Part shown: positions 1 to 12,236 of the stretch, piece by piece
Numbering within the stretch: the first letter of the stretch is position 1
Layout of the letters: each line of letters begins with the position of its first letter
Origin: Clitopilus passeckerianus
Lineage: Eukaryota > Basidiomycota > Agaricomycetes > Agaricales > Entolomataceae
DNA length: 64,000 nt
Assembly: GCA_944990035.1 (NCBI GenBank)
Contig: CALYLX010000041.1
Span: forward strand, 1-64,000
Direction of reading: 5' to 3'
Notes under the pieces: model-generated
Databases searched by the model: none
Told to the model about the DNA's origin: nothing
The model's input: the letters and a program-made list of their open reading frames with translations, nothing else
Translations under genes and position numbers: made by a program

Positions 1-1442
1 AATGTCCCAAGACCTTCTCGAGATCGCATGATCGAAAGAGGCATCATGAAACACAGCATCAAGAACGCCCAGTTATCCACCGTTGTCGCTATTGTCACAA
101 GGAATTTAGCAGGTGAGCATCATACCCGTCTACGATCTATTGAGTCCCATCCGACGGGTTCTTCTGTTTCCCCTAGAGCCGACTCCTTGAAACGGCACCT
201 CGATAATGGCTGTGATGAAATGCCTCAATGAGCGCTTCCATTTTATGATCTTGATCTTAATACTCTAGAGACGGACCCCGTTCTTATTAAGGTAGTATAC
301 GGTAAAGCGTTCTCTGCATGAATTTCCAAATTCTCGCATCGTTAGTGTACACATACTCGCTTGTAATGTTGTCCCTTATGCATTTTCCTAATGAAATACG
401 TGTATAAACTTTTCAGGACGGGAAAGGATCAGTCACCTCGAGAGGCCGGGACTAGTTTAAAAATGACTGCCGAACAAGACAGTCGAGGGAATTTTTAGAA
501 GAGAACGCACGAAATTACCGGATGCTCGGAGGAATGTGTCGTTATTTTTTTCCAACGATGATCAGAGTTGAAGATGCATTATCAGCGTCGCATTTCACTG
601 CTCTAGCACGGCAAAGATTAACAATTCGTAACTTCACAATTCACAAAGCTCAAGAAGATTCGGGCGGCAAGAGCTGTAATTAAAACCCGGACGTTGATAA
701 CCGATTCCAAGGTCTAACTCCGTCTATCCATATTTCAGCTCTAAGGCCCAAACCGATGCCGTAATCGGCTATTCATGGCCATTGACACTGACAAGGTTTC
801 GAATGCAATTAATCAGCTCTGGCTTCTTGAGGTTGGTCGAGATCATAACTAGCAGATTCTTTCAAACACGCATCTCGACAGGTAGCACGTCCTCTAGAGG
901 TTTCAAAAACAATACATTTCTTCCCTTATCAACATCTAAGCGTGATTCAAACAACTATACTTTCAACGACTTCGATCAACGGAAAGTCCCGTGAAAGAAA
1001 GATTTTGACATGCATCTGCAATAACTGGCCATGCTGCACCAATAAACGTGGATCGAGGGTAGAATCGTTCGGCGACGGGTAGAGCCAATCATGACGACAC
1101 TCCGGCTGTTGGGACGTACGGGATCTCCCACCAGCGGCTATGCAGATTAAACAGACCGGGAACCCCGTAAGCAAGCAGGCTTGATGAATAGGTGTGAAAG
1201 GACATGGCATGGAACAGGACCCTCAGCCTGCGCCCACCTCCTGCCAAGTTGAGGGCTCCGTCTGCACGAGCTGGAACGTACACGATGGTCGGGCGGAATA
1301 GTACCTGATAGCAGTGACGATCAGGGACATCAGAAATAACGACATCAAAGCCTGCATTTCAAGGTATCAGGGAAGGGAATATGAAGGAGAGCTCTCAACA
1401 GATGGGAAAGCTAGACCGCCAACTGAGGTGAACCATCGTAGT
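1..1442. other. No supported gene (left edge)
   Basis: Only short open frames without family resemblance or consistent splice signals are visible on either strand. The right end contains the 3' flank of CWC24. A gene whose body lies to the left of the window cannot be excluded. Confidence 0.5.
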
Positions 1443-2525
1443 TCACTCGGAGTCAGAGGCCGCTCCATCAAGACCCTCAATCTCGACGTTAGCACCACCC
1501 TCTTCCTTGTCGGAGTCTTTTTCTTTGTCCTGCTTCTTCTTGATTTTCTCAAGGACCTTGTCAGCGCGGTTGAATATACCTCCTGTCGCTGCTCCACATG
1601 CTAGACACTTCGGTGTCTTCGCAAAGCGTTTGATAGCACATGCCGAGCAGAAATAATGTCCGCAGCGAGTAACGACGGGATCGGTATACGGTTTCCGACA
1701 AATGAGGCAGGCAAAAGGGACGTCCTCATCATCAGAGTCGGAGTCGGAATCGTCGTTAGCATTTTGGTTCTGCGCATTTTCTGCTAAGCGGTCCAGCTGC
1801 CAGCCTTGAAGATCTGGAAAGCGAAAAGTGAGATTAGTGAAGTCAACACGCGACCATGAATGAAGAGTGAAATGAAGGGACTCACAGGTGCCACGATCGT
1901 GAAGGAATTTACACGTATCCCCGAAACCACAGAATCCGGTTTCTGTGAGAAAAGCTCAGTTGAGTATTCATACTGCCATAAATGCAAAGCACGCACCTTT
2001 ATAGTCTTTACACACATCCGGTTGATAATCGACAACAGTGACAGTCCGAATGGTGCTGGTGTTCCTCTGGGGACCGACTCGCATTGCTTTGGGAACCTCC
2101 TTGCTCTTCTTGATGTGGGAGAGGTAAGCGCTCTGGCCCCGATACTTTCCATCGTCCAGCTGTTCCTCGTCGTCCGACCCAGTGTCCTTCTTTCGCCTCT
2201 TAGCCATCAACTCCTCTATTTCGTCCCCAGCAATGATTTCTTGCACCGCGTTTGCGTGCGAGCCTTCAGCCGTCCACTTCACATCAGGCCCGTCTCTTTC
2301 AGGAGCCTCAGAGTCATCCTGACCATCTCGCTGTGAGCTTGTTCGTTTGGTGCCCGCACTAAGTAGGTTTCCCTGAGCTTTTCGGGGAGGCAGAACAACC
2401 TGAGATTTGGACACAGAGAGCGAAGGACCATTCTGAGGTGAAGGTGACCTCTGACGCGTCGTTGTTGGTCGGCTGCGCCCTTTTTTCTTGAAGAATGGTA
2501 CGTTTACCGATGCTTCGCTAGCCAT
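1443..2525 (-). CDS. CWC24: Pre-mRNA splicing factor Cwc24 (CCCH + RING)
   Basis: Cwc24/RNF113 family, a nuclear spliceosome-associated protein that acts near the first catalytic step. Three exons are read: a long first exon from the ATG at 2525, a small exon ending the zinc finger, and a last exon with stop at 1443. The N-terminal half is basic and Ser-rich. A C-x8-C-x5-C-x3-H zinc finger (start YQPDVCKDYK, end CKFLH) is split by an intron within CKDYK|ETGFC. It is followed by a linker (GWQLDR), an acidic Asp/Ser stretch and a C3HC4 RING (CLIC ... CGHYFCSACA ... CLAC). The C-terminus is Lys/Glu-rich. This CCCH-then-RING order is diagnostic of Cwc24/RNF113. The gene faces away from the bZIP gene. 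The family is well established; the exon borders are by eye. Confidence 0.93.
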
Positions 2526-3813
2526 GATGGTAGTAGTCGTTGTTCAAGGATTGTCAGCAATGTCGAGCGCACAGAACTTTGGCGTTGATCAGCGGAGCCG
2601 AGGCCAGATTACATCAGCATGGCGTGACAAATGGGTATTTGTCATCTCGCAACTTGGATGGTAATATCGCTCAAGTCCTGACGATGGAGACAAAAGCCTC
2701 GTGGTACCTCGTATAAAAGGAAAGGAGGTCTTTGGAGGGCTTAATGCTCATCTGCCACACTTGCACGGGGAGAAGCCAGCTGTCTACTCTAGCTTGGGCT
2801 TGTAGACTTCTCAATATCCTGAGGAGCTACCTACCGAACAGGACTCGTCAAGACGAGGTGCACTGGTCAAAGAAGAAGGTACATTCTAGGGATACTCAAC
2901 TAATCTTAGCTACTTTGACATATCGAATTCTGTCGCTGCATTTTTACCCTTTGACCATTACTTGCTCGTGTGGGCATGGGATAATAATCCACCAAGATCT
3001 CAAAGGGCGACTGTGACAGTATGCCTCTTAGAGTCGTACTTTTCACATCCCACTTGTACTTCATTTCATCTGTTGCGATGTCTTAAGCTTCTCCACGGTC
3101 AAGCCACAATTCCGTGCTCTTAGCGACAACACTTATCTTGTCTTGACTTTTCGGAGGTATTACATACTATTCTACGGGAACGTTGCCTGGTCGAAGCGAT
3201 GTTGCTCATGAATCAGCCTATCGCTGCACAATGACTCCAGTCTGCGCTCAGATTTGGAGGCTATCTTGGGGCCATTGGAGTGAGACGGTCATAGATAACC
3301 TCTTATCTAACACCGGACTAGCTGACGGAGACCAACTAGAACAGATCGTCACCTGTAGGCCACCAGAAGGTTGGTCATTGCTTTCCGCGTACTCAGATGT
3401 TGGCGTTACCCTGATCCTCAGCTGATCCAGATAAACAGGCAGTTCTGTCAGCCGCATCAAATGATATTGATAATTCAAACGTTGCAATGAGTCAGCTAAT
3501 TAGGAGGCACAAAATAGGCGACAAAAATGGTGTAGACTTTTTAAATGAAGAAAACACAGGTTCCGTCTATTTAAGTCTTTGTTTCTTTGTAAAAAGGAAA
3601 TGTTCGACTCAACTGCAGCTGACTGAAGATAAAAAATGAGTTTACGGCCGAAAAGCTGTGGCTTAGTCAGTGGCCCAGAATTTGAAAATGTAAAGTGTGG
3701 AAGATCGGACCGTAGATATCCGACGAATATCCACCCACTTCGAAGTGCAACGTTTAGCCGGTTAACCCTTTTCCTCACCTCCCATCGCCTCCCCAGCAAG
3801 ATTTTCGACGGGA
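2526..3813. other. Intergenic, divergent promoters of CWC24 and bZIP gene
   Basis: No open frame here looks coding. The segment separates the starts of two divergent genes (2525 minus, 3814 plus) and presumably holds both promoters. No clear operator-like repeats were seen. Confidence 0.5.
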
Positions 3814-4758
3814 ATGGCTCCCAACCTCCATGGGCTCAATTTAGTCCACAATGTTCAAAACAACAACGACCCGCACGATCTGCTATCAGGCCAATTCCAT
3901 CCAGACTTGGCTGCCCAACTCGATCTATGGACAAACCTCGCTTTTGACGACGATGTAGGACAAGGGCACGATGAAGACAAACACAGAAAAAGGGCTCATA
4001 ATGAGGAAGAGGAAGAAGAACCCACCTCTCACGGCAGTGCCACCAGCGAATCTGCTGTGCACGATGGCCACACGAACGTCGTCACCGGGACTAACGTTGC
4101 CCCCAATCATCTCGGGGCAGGCGCTCAGCTATCATTGCAGCCGAACCACGGTTTCGATCTCAATACATTCCTCACTACCTTCGGGATTCCTCCCTTCTCT
4201 TCCCTCCCACCTCTATCGCACCCTCAGCCACCTCAGACAGGCGGAATCGCTCCTTCCCTCGCACAATTGATTGCATTGCACTCACCCAGTGGGGCACCCT
4301 CATTCGCCGCTCCACCTCCGCCTGTGGTCTCCGCATCCACAACTTCGACTCGCTCCACCGACGACGGTGCTCAACCAACTGCTAAGCGCCATCGCGCACG
4401 TAAAGCCTCTGAGGCTGCGTCTGTCTCATCCCCTGGATCTCCAGAGACAGAGACAGCCTCAGGTTCTAAGGACTCGAGGGAAGGAATGGAAGGCGGTCCG
4501 CAGGTTCTTGCATCTGCCGAGGACAAACGCAGGCGAAACACAGCTGCCAGTGCACGGTTCAGGCTCAAGAAAAAAGAGAGGGAGGCAGCTTTGGAGAACA
4601 AGGCGAAGGAGCTTGAGGCCAGGGTGAACGAGCTCGAAAGGGAATGTGAAGGCCTTAGACGGGAGAATGGATGGCTGAAGGGGCTGGTTGTTGGTGTTAC
4701 GGGCGCAGCACAGGCACCTACGGTCGGTGGAACCAAGCGTCCTCGAGACGAAGAATAA
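3814..4758 (+). CDS. bZIP transcription factor (Cys3/MetR/Atf-like)
   Basis: Intronless 314-residue protein. The first 200 residues are low complexity: an acidic Glu run near residue 70, then Pro/Ser/Thr-rich sequence of the activation-domain kind. The bZIP is at the C-terminus: a basic region KRRRNTAASARFRLKKK with the N-x7-R signature (Asn near residue 242), followed by a leucine zipper with heptad Leu/Val (about residues 255-285). The NTAASARFR core is the form seen in fungal sulfur regulators (Neurospora Cys-3, Aspergillus MetR) and Atf/Gcn4-like proteins, so a nutrient-response regulator is inferred. The target genes cannot be read from the sequence. A long antisense frame over the 3' half (4371-4763) is judged a shadow. 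No intron, unlike most neighbours. Confidence 0.9.
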   Translation: MAPNLHGLNLVHNVQNNNDPHDLLSGQFHPDLAAQLDLWTNLAFDDDVGQGHDEDKHRKRAHNEEEEEEPTSHGSATSESAVHDGHTNVVTGTNVAPNHLGAGAQLSLQPNHGFDLNTFLTTFGIPPFSSLPPLSHPQPPQTGGIAPSLAQLIALHSPSGAPSFAAPPPPVVSASTTSTRSTDDGAQPTAKRHRARKASEAASVSSPGSPETETASGSKDSREGMEGGPQVLASAEDKRRRNTAASARFRLKKKEREAALENKAKELEARVNELERECEGLRRENGWLKGLVVGVTGAAQAPTVGGTKRPRDEE

Positions 4759-6145
4759 AGCACCCTCGCCCCGTTCTCTAACTTTCCATTAATCTACGAG
4801 GATTTTTACAACTTCTTGGTCATTCACGAACATGTAGCTATTCTATCATTATAAATCTCGAATACGGTATGTAAATTGCCCTATGGCTCCTATATAACGC
4901 CCCTTCCATCCTCCACACCGAGTACAAGGTACCTCAACGTGTATTTGTACGACATGTAGCATGACCACCCCACGAACACAGAGAGGACAAAGTAAATTTT
5001 TTTCCCAAGGAAAAGGCGCCATTTGGGTGATCGGCATAGACATTGATCTCGCAGGCGAAGGCCCCTTCTTGCACCTTCTTTGGGCTCTTATCAGAAGGTG
5101 AACAAGTATCTCCACTAGTTCCGGGAGTAGCATGACCATTCGCAGATAGCACATTCAAGTGCTTCAGGCTCATGCAACAAACACACTTGACCTTGGTTAC
5201 CTGGACCCTACTGCTAGTAATTCAGGCGACATAGGTGCCCACCTTCTTCGGTGCCCTGTGATGTAGTGAAGGCGGCAGGATGAAGGAGCCAGGACGCTAA
5301 CAATTGTTCTCGACCCCGTCGTTCACCTTTCTGCTTGCCTTTCTGCTTCGTTTCCCCGCATGCAATGGCAGGTTGACAGGAAGGGGTACCATTCAGGGCT
5401 TCTTGAGCTCAAGCGCTCTGGTGGTATGCATGGGCTGGAACCTTATCCCTGCTGGGGGAAGGGTGCCTGGGATGGCATCATTTAACCATAAGCTGATGCA
5501 ACTCGAGGACGAACACGCTGCAGAATCCAGCTTCGGAACGGGCTACAGTGATGATCGTGTACATAGATCTACTATGACTAGAAAGGCATCCGATAATTAC
5601 AGTCCATGGGGTGGAACGGAAGAACGGGGCCGACCCCTTAGAGAAATCTAATCTGATGAGATATATGTGAATTATTCGAATTACGAACCCCCCTCTCAAG
5701 AAATGCCATGAAAATGTGAAATGTGAAGGGAGAGAGGGGTGATTGTAGATCACCTATGGGCACCAGCATAGAAGTCTTCTCCGTTGACAGGAAATGCCAA
5801 AACAATGCCTGCAAGAAGTTTGAAAAAAGTTTAAGGAATGCCGATTCCTGCGTCCGCACCCGCAGGCATCTTGGCAGCAAGCAGATTTTCACAAGTCTAG
5901 TTTTCCAGACAGCGCGACAGGCCGTGGTTTTTGCTGCGAATTGTGGCCCCAGAAACACCGCCTCGCTGCGCCGTCGTGGTCATTGTTGGATCAGTATGAC
6001 TGCGCATTGGAGATCCCAGCCTAAAGTACGAGGTCAATGCGTCTTCCCAACTTTATAAGCCGCCATCGCATCATCGACATCATCTCCTTCCTACAAAAGA
6101 TCAGAAGTCCGTGCACATTCCTGACAACCATCCACAACAACCGCC
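4759..6145. other. Intergenic; one weak Cys-rich frame on minus strand
   Basis: No confident gene. A minus-strand frame (about 4849-5154) contains CPLC and CTRC pairs 17 residues apart, which could be part of a zinc ribbon, but it has no good start or splice context. The right end holds the CUE gene promoter. Confidence 0.4.
6051..6058 (+). promoter_or_regulatory. TATA-like element upstream of CUE gene
   Basis: TTTATAAG lies about 90 bases before the ATG at 6146 and is followed by a pyrimidine-rich leader, a typical fungal core promoter layout. Inferred from position only. Confidence 0.4.
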
Positions 6146-7814
6146 ATGACAGAAACCAATACCCCTCCGCCTACGTTCCCGACGCCTCAATCGGGAGCGG
6201 CGGCGCCCACAACGGGTGCAGGCGCGACAGGTCCATCCCACCCGGAACCAAGCTCTGCGGGTCCTTTAGCTCAGATGCCTGAAGCTAGTACAGCTGCACC
6301 ATCCGATGTCGCAACTAATCCATTCGCAGATCTAGTTGCTGCTTCTCATAGCAGTAGTGATACAGACGGACAAGGTCCAAACGGTGCAGCGACATACGCC
6401 CCGCCTTCAGGCCCACCTCCACCTCCGATGACTTCCTCAGGATCCCCTCTACCTCCCCAGCAGCCGCCACGACCGCAGCAGCAGCAGAATCAGCAGAATG
6501 AACAAGCCGGTGATCCACGGGTCGCTGGGCTTAAGGCTATGTTCCCGGATTACGATGATCTCGTTCTGTGCGTTATCCGAGCTTTGTCTTTGCGAAATTA
6601 TCGCTAAGGCTTCGTGTTTCTACTTAATTTAGGTTATCTGTCCTTGATTCCGTGAACGGTGATCAAGAACGCGCAATCGATGTTCTCCTTGGGATGAGCG
6701 ACCCTAACTACGTCGGGGAGCCTCAATCTGCGCAACAGCAAACGCAGCAATCACCTGCAGCTCCTGGCCAGCCGACGCAAGCTGGCCATGTGGGCATGGT
6801 ATGTCCCCTATGGTGTAAATTCTATTCGATTAAATCTCATCCACATCCTCATGTAGACTCAAGAAGAGCTGGATGAGCAGTTTGCACGCCAACTGATGCT
6901 GGAAGAACAGCAGCAGCATCAAAGCCAATGGGAAGCCCAATACCCAACCCGACAGAATCGTCCTCGTTTCCAACAACCTGCCCGGCCTGATCAACACGGT
7001 TGGCAAACACAACAAGGGCAAGGTCAAGGCGGTCAGGCAGCAGGAGGGGATACTATGACCGACATACAGCAGTCATTTACTCGGATTGCAGAAAGTACGT
7101 TTTCATCTTGCATGATATCATTTCCAGCGTACTAACTGCGTAGCGCAGCCGGGAAGAAGACATTTGGAAGCATATTCTCCAAAGTCAAAGCCAAGATTCA
7201 ACAAATGGACCAACCTCGTCCTGGCCAATCTAGCGAAGGGTCACCTCCCAACGTCAACCCAAGCACATACCCCAGCGCGTATCAGTATGGTGGTAGTGGT
7301 CCTACATCTTCGGACCGATGGGATCCGAATCAGTACGAAAGCCGTGTCAGCACCAACCCCCCGCAGATTCCTGCGACCACTCGGCCTGAGGGATTTGGAA
7401 GTCCCAGTCCTCCGCCTGCACAGCCGACCGCTACTGTTGGCTCTACCGCCGTGCAAGGATATGATGTTACTCCTGAAGCCGGTAGGTCTTAATTCTAACT
7501 TGTTACGAACCCGAGGCTCAAAGACTATTGCTGCAGCACGTCAAACCACTCCCACACCTTCAGCGCCAGCAACTACGACCCCTCCGCCTGCGATAGAAAG
7601 CGGGAGCGGGGCTGCTTCACCTCCCCGAACGACTTCTGGCTTCGGGGGTGCGGTTCCTAAAGCTATGGATGCAGGCAAATTAGGATTACTACCGAGGAAA
7701 CCTGTGTCATTGCTCAGGCCCGAGAGTTCTTCTCCACCAGTGGCTAGACATGATTCAGAGGATAGCGATAGCTTGGAGTATGCTGAGAGTCCGTTTGAGG
7801 ATCATAAGAAGTAG
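6146..7814 (+). CDS. CUE5: CUE-domain ubiquitin-binding protein (Cue5-like)
   Basis: Five exons, 6146-6567, 6633-6798, 6857-7094, 7149-7481 and 7537-7814, join in frame to 478 residues. A Pro/Ser/Gln-rich N-terminus precedes a CUE domain at about residues 123-165 (DPRVAGLKAMFPDYDDLV, then LLSVLDSVNGDQERAIDVLL), interrupted by intron 1. CUE folds bind ubiquitin through the MFP and di-Leu motifs, both present. Next come TQEELDEQFARQLMLEE (helical, Gln-rich) and the basic amphipathic segment GKKTFGSIFSKVKAKI, which is conserved in fungal Cue5-type proteins. The C-terminus is disordered. In yeast, Cue5 links ubiquitinated cargo to Atg8 in aggrephagy. I could not point to a confident Atg8-interacting motif, so that role is inferred from the family. 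Confidence 0.88.
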
Positions 7815-7999
7815 GCTAAAGGTGTCTTGTTTCTTTACCGATATGTATTCCGTATACCTGGTATTTCGTTTGTAATAGAAATGGACTTTGGAAAGTCGAC
7901 CTCATGTTGGATCACAAAGCGTATTCTAAGCCGTCATTGGATTCTTATGGTGACAGCTTGGGTATTGCGAAACGTATTCGTACGATACACGTTGACTGA

Positions 8000-9009
8000 T
8001 TAATGTGCGAGTACGGCTCTGACTGCGGTGGATGCTGTGGCACTTGCTGCAAAGTCTTTAGCGTGACTGACCATGAGCAGTCCAACTACAGAAATTTCAT
8101 GTCAGTAAGCTGTCGTGAGGCCAAGGGCTAGCGTAGGAGGATAAAACACCCACCAATCAGTCCAAACAACCCCAAGATACTTCCGAACACTTCAACGACC
8201 AGGATCTTGACGAATAGACTGGGGTCTGCCGCATCGGAAATGGCAGCAGTGGCACCGGTGATCCCGACACATAAACCGCAAAGAAGGTTGCAGCACCCGA
8301 CGGTGAGACCACCCCAGAATAGTGCAAAGCCTGGCAACGGAGGGGAGTGAGTAAGATGTCATAAGGAATATTGGAATTGTGGACGGACCAGTGAAGTAGT
8401 TCTCGGGAGTGAACAGGTCAGCTTCAACCTTAGCGAGCTTGGCTGAGAAGACAATGCCGATGATCTGCGAAAGGGATAGATGTGAGTTCGTATAGGGAGA
8501 CGCCGGGATAAAGACGTACAACTCCGTAAATGGCTACAACTTCGCAGAAAATAACGCTTGACATGGCTTTAGCAAGACCAGACACATCGTCACGAATAGT
8601 TTAGCACACCTAATCAAATTCTTGGTAGTAATACGAGGGGTTCGGACACCACCTCCCAGAATTGAAGAGCCGGTGATGAAGATGCCCCTACGCGCAGCAC
8701 GGTTCATCAGCCATGCTCAAAGCATGCACCCGAATCTTTGTGACATACCATGCAGCACCCAGCACACTCAGTCCGATACAAAGCCCAACACCGGTAGCAG
8801 CCCACGCATAGGGACTTGTCTCTTCAAGAAAACGACCAACGTTGAACGCCTCTCCAGAACCTGTTGTACCAATGCCGGTTACGGTCAGCAAAACCTCCCT
8901 TCTAGCGCGACTTGTCCGCAGACTGACCAGTGAATAGCAAGTAAAGGGCGATAACTATGATAACGAAAGTTGGCAGGCCATAAGTGTAGTACGAGCCATA
9001 GTAGCCCAT
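8000..9009 (-). CDS. VMA16: V-type H+-ATPase proteolipid subunit c''
   Basis: Integral membrane ring subunit of the V0 sector, which moves protons into vacuole, Golgi and endosomes. The ATG at 9009 starts [11 protein letters not shown], leading to the first membrane helix. The exons then give [61 protein letters not shown] and the repeat-two helices ending [15 protein letters not shown], with stop at 8000. The buried Glu in the CEVVAIYG helix, which is essential in yeast Vma16, is present, as is the Glu in [11 protein letters not shown]. About six exons with short introns; exon joins restore the conserved family sequence. It starts only 79 bp from ARL3 on the other strand. Confidence 0.92.
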
Positions 9010-9088
9010 GATGGATGAGAGAAAGGGAAGAGTGACGGTTGTGGTATTTGGGGATGTTTGATGTCAAGCTGGCTGCGACTTGACGGTG

Positions 9089-10074
9089 ATGTACCATTTA
9101 CTCAAGGGGTTTCATGAATACCTTACACGGTGAGGGTAGCACGAAAGACGGTATACATTCCCAGCTCAACGACGATGCAGGAAAGAAGAATTCTCAGTAA
9201 TCATCATTGGCCTTGACGGTGCAGGCAAGACGGTACGACCGGCTGCTACAATCTTCTTGGGAACGCTCTCTGAAAGGATATAGGCAGACGTTGCTTGAGA
9301 AAATAAAGACACTATATAATGAAACTCCTGGTTTGGCACCTGATAAGATAGCTCCTACCGTCGGTCAGAACAGTGCGTTGTGTGGCTCATCTATGTTGCC
9401 TCGAATGTTCACATCACCTTGACGCAGCGGGAACTATCACTTTGCCGTCCACTATTCTGCAGTTCTGGGACTTGGGCGGCCAACGAGGTATCCGGAATAT
9501 CTGGCCAAAGTACTACGATGACTGCCATGCGGTAGTGTATGTTATTGACGCCGAGGACCGTGAACGCCTCAGTGAGGGCTGGGAAGTCTTTGGTGCGCCT
9601 TTTCTCGCATGCTTGATGCTATACCACAATCTAACCAGACAATATGTAGATGGCGTGCTTTCAGCACCTCAAATATTGAATGTTCCTCTTCTACTTGTTG
9701 CAAACAAGCAGGACTCCCCTATGAGCTTGTCAGTCGAAGAAATCAGGCATGACTACGAAGACTGGTATCAGCGAAAGCTAGAAAGCGCACGTCGGGATAG
9801 ATTTGCTCAGGACGAACATGAGAGAGAAGCTGCCCAGAGAAGGCAAAGGATTGCCAGCTTGGATGTCATGGGAGTCTCCGCAATAGAGGGGTAAGTGTTG
9901 GGCTCATTCATAGAAGCACACATTTAACACACAACAGGACGGGTGTACGAGCTGCAGTGGATTGGCTATTCATTCGGGTCCAGAATAGCAGAAGGTAGGT
10001 GACCAAGCTTTCTATTCTGATACTCTCTTGTTCAAGAAATACACAGAGATGTTGCACCAATTGGACGTTCATAG
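9089..10074 (+). CDS. ARL3: Arf-like GTPase Arl3/ARFRP1
   Basis: Golgi-localised Arf-family GTPase; in yeast it recruits Arl1 and golgins to the trans-Golgi through Sys1. Exons 9089-9129, 9181-9232, 9288-9372, 9428-9592, 9650-9890, 9938-9994 and 10047-10074 join to 222 residues. Visible motifs: P-loop GLDGAGKT (24-31), switch I PTVGQN (54-59), switch II WDLGGQ (73-78), NKQD and SAIEG. The N-terminus is Met-Tyr with no Gly2, so no myristoylation; this agrees with NatC acetylation known for Arl3. There is an unusually long Arg/Glu-rich insertion after HDYEDWYQRK. The last intron is uncertain: if unspliced, the protein ends after NSRR at 9998. Confidence 0.9.
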
Positions 10075-10174
10075 GCCTCGCTGTTGTATGCTAATATACT
10101 AGTGGATTTATCCGCACAGGATACCTAACAAAATACAAGAATATCATACACCTGCACAGCTACAATATGGAGAC

Positions 10175-11463
10175 TCAATGGCCCGTCAGGCTTTGAATCT
10201 GCCTCGTAATAAGCTCCTTGTTCTCCCAACCCCACTTGGCCGCATAGCCCAACAGCGCAGTAGTAATCACCGGCTTTCCGAGGATCCTGAATAAATCCCT
10301 GCTCAACCTTGCGTAATAAATCAGTCCTGTCACACCCTTCAATGCCGCATTAGCTCTGTCATCAATCATCTTATACACTCCCATCTTGAACTCTTCCTTT
10401 GGAACCATGAATACCGGCCCATTGTCTACCAATAGCCAGGCATTCCCGCTCGTTTCAGGATCGGGGTTTGTGGCAGAGTAGATAATGGCGCCAGCAATCT
10501 TTGGTACTGTGGCCAGAGGGATGCCAGCAAGGACGAGCTTGATGGGGGTGGGCACAATTGCAGTGTCGGCGAAGAAGGGGTGGATACAGGAGATGCGGAT
10601 GCCTTGCATGGCAAAGCCTGGATGCAGGGATCGCATGAGGCCGAGAACAGCGTGTTTTGAGGCGGAGTACATTGCGCCACGAGGAATACCAGACCATGAT
10701 GCTGGACAATTGTCAGTCAGGGTCTGGATACGTATGGAGTGGGAGGCTTACCCATTGACCCAATGAGGACAAGGGCTTTGAGATCGTCTGGGCTCCGTTT
10801 AAGAGTCAAATAGTGCTGGGCCAGGTGTGCAGCTATTAGATTATTGGTTTAGCTTGGTGTCAGGGAAAAGCTAGGAATTTGTCCGCACAGTAGAGTGTTC
10901 CAGTGAGGTTCACATCGAGTGTTTTGAAGTTTGGTTTGACTGGCTTTCCACCGGTGAATTTGACTGTGTCAAAGGAGCCAATCTCTGATACACCAGCATT
11001 GGGAACCTGTTGACCCAGTTGGCTTGATTCACTGGAGGTCATACACGAGGAAGTACTCACGACTATGTCCACAGTGCCGTACCGGGACACGGCCAGCTCG
11101 AACATGGCGACCTGGTCTTCCCAGACGGTGACATTACACTTCAGTGAGACTGCTTCACTGTGCGTCAAGGTCAGAAGAAGGTCTTTAGAATGGTATAAGA
11201 ACCCCACATACCCTCCTTTCTCCTTGATGGCCCCTACAGTTTTCTCTGCGCCTGCTGCATCGAGGTCACCAATAACGACCTTGGCACTATTAAAACATTT
11301 TTACTTCTGTATTTCCAAAGTTTGATAGTACGACATACCCGAATTCGCCAAAACGAGTCGCGGCCTCTTTACCAATTCCATTGGCAGCACCAGTGATGAT
11401 GACAACCTTGCCTTTAAGGCGGTCGGAGAACGAGAAGAGCTTGTCGTCTGGTATATGGCTCAT
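10175..11463 (-). CDS. Classical short-chain dehydrogenase/reductase
   Basis: NAD(P)-dependent oxidoreductase with Rossmann fold. The N-terminus is MSHIPDDKLFSFSDRLKGK followed by the cofactor motif TGAANGIG. Central motifs include the NAG region, here PNAG, then LDVNLTGT, the catalytic Ser region GSMASWSG and the catalytic Y-S-A-S-K. The C-terminal extension beyond the catalytic core is about 100 residues and ends GH at 10175. At least four introns are needed; frames in 10455-10709 are shadows. The overall pattern resembles 15-hydroxyprostaglandin dehydrogenase-like fungal SDRs, but the substrate cannot be predicted. It is divergent from the septin gene 773 bp away. Confidence 0.85.
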
Positions 11464-12236
11464 GTTGGTATAAGGAGGGAATGTAGCTGGGTCTGGGAAT
11501 CCGCCATATGGGTTCTTAAATACTTGCCCCTCTGAATCAGGGTCTGCTAATCTCTTGACCGCGAGCCATCACGTCAGGATAGAGTCGTTTACCGACGCGT
11601 TTTACCCATCGTCGTCTTGGACGAGCGCTTTTTCACCGTTCATATTGCCCTGAAATCACCGCCGGCCAAGGTACATGGCCTGCAACGTGTTGGCCACAAC
11701 TTTCTGCAAGTTTCAAGCGTGAATTCGCCTCAGAAACTGGAATTTTCTTGCATTTTGGCCACTCTCATTCATGCGCGGATGCAATCTACATCCCCAACAA
11801 AGTGATCAAATGACGAAGTCTTGAGCTTTTGATTTTGGCCGCCACTTCGGTGAGCTTTACTTTTCCATGTGATTTCCCCAGTTTTGCAACATCTCTGCTG
11901 CGGGGAATATCAAGCGGAAGATTGCTCAATTCTCTGGGGTAGATTGGGGCAACCACTGTTTATGTAGTGTTCGTCGGAAGTGGTAGTGTCGGACTCCGGA
12001 TTCTAGTAAGTAGGTCGCAATGTTTACTTGTGTTATATCCACAAGCCCACGGATATCATCAACATTACCATCACAACGTCGGCTGAGATTCGATTGAGGA
12101 AGGTTCCCAAACTAAAACTTCGAAAGTTCTGAAGTGCTTGTGCGGCGTAGTCTCGAATATTTAAACCATTCGACGACGGGATTTTAAGTTTAGCTGTTAT
12201 CTTCGACCTTTACCGCCACCACAACTATCATTCAAG
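11464..12236. other. Divergent intergenic region, SDR / septin
   Basis: No gene seen. A TTTAAA-containing AT-rich patch near 12160-12190 precedes the septin start and may be its core promoter. A pyrimidine-rich leader runs up to the ATG. Confidence 0.45.

Noticed and set aside
4371..4763. 130-codon frame antisense to the bZIP gene
   Set aside because: Ser/Leu-rich shadow caused by the Glu/Arg/Ala-rich bZIP coding strand.
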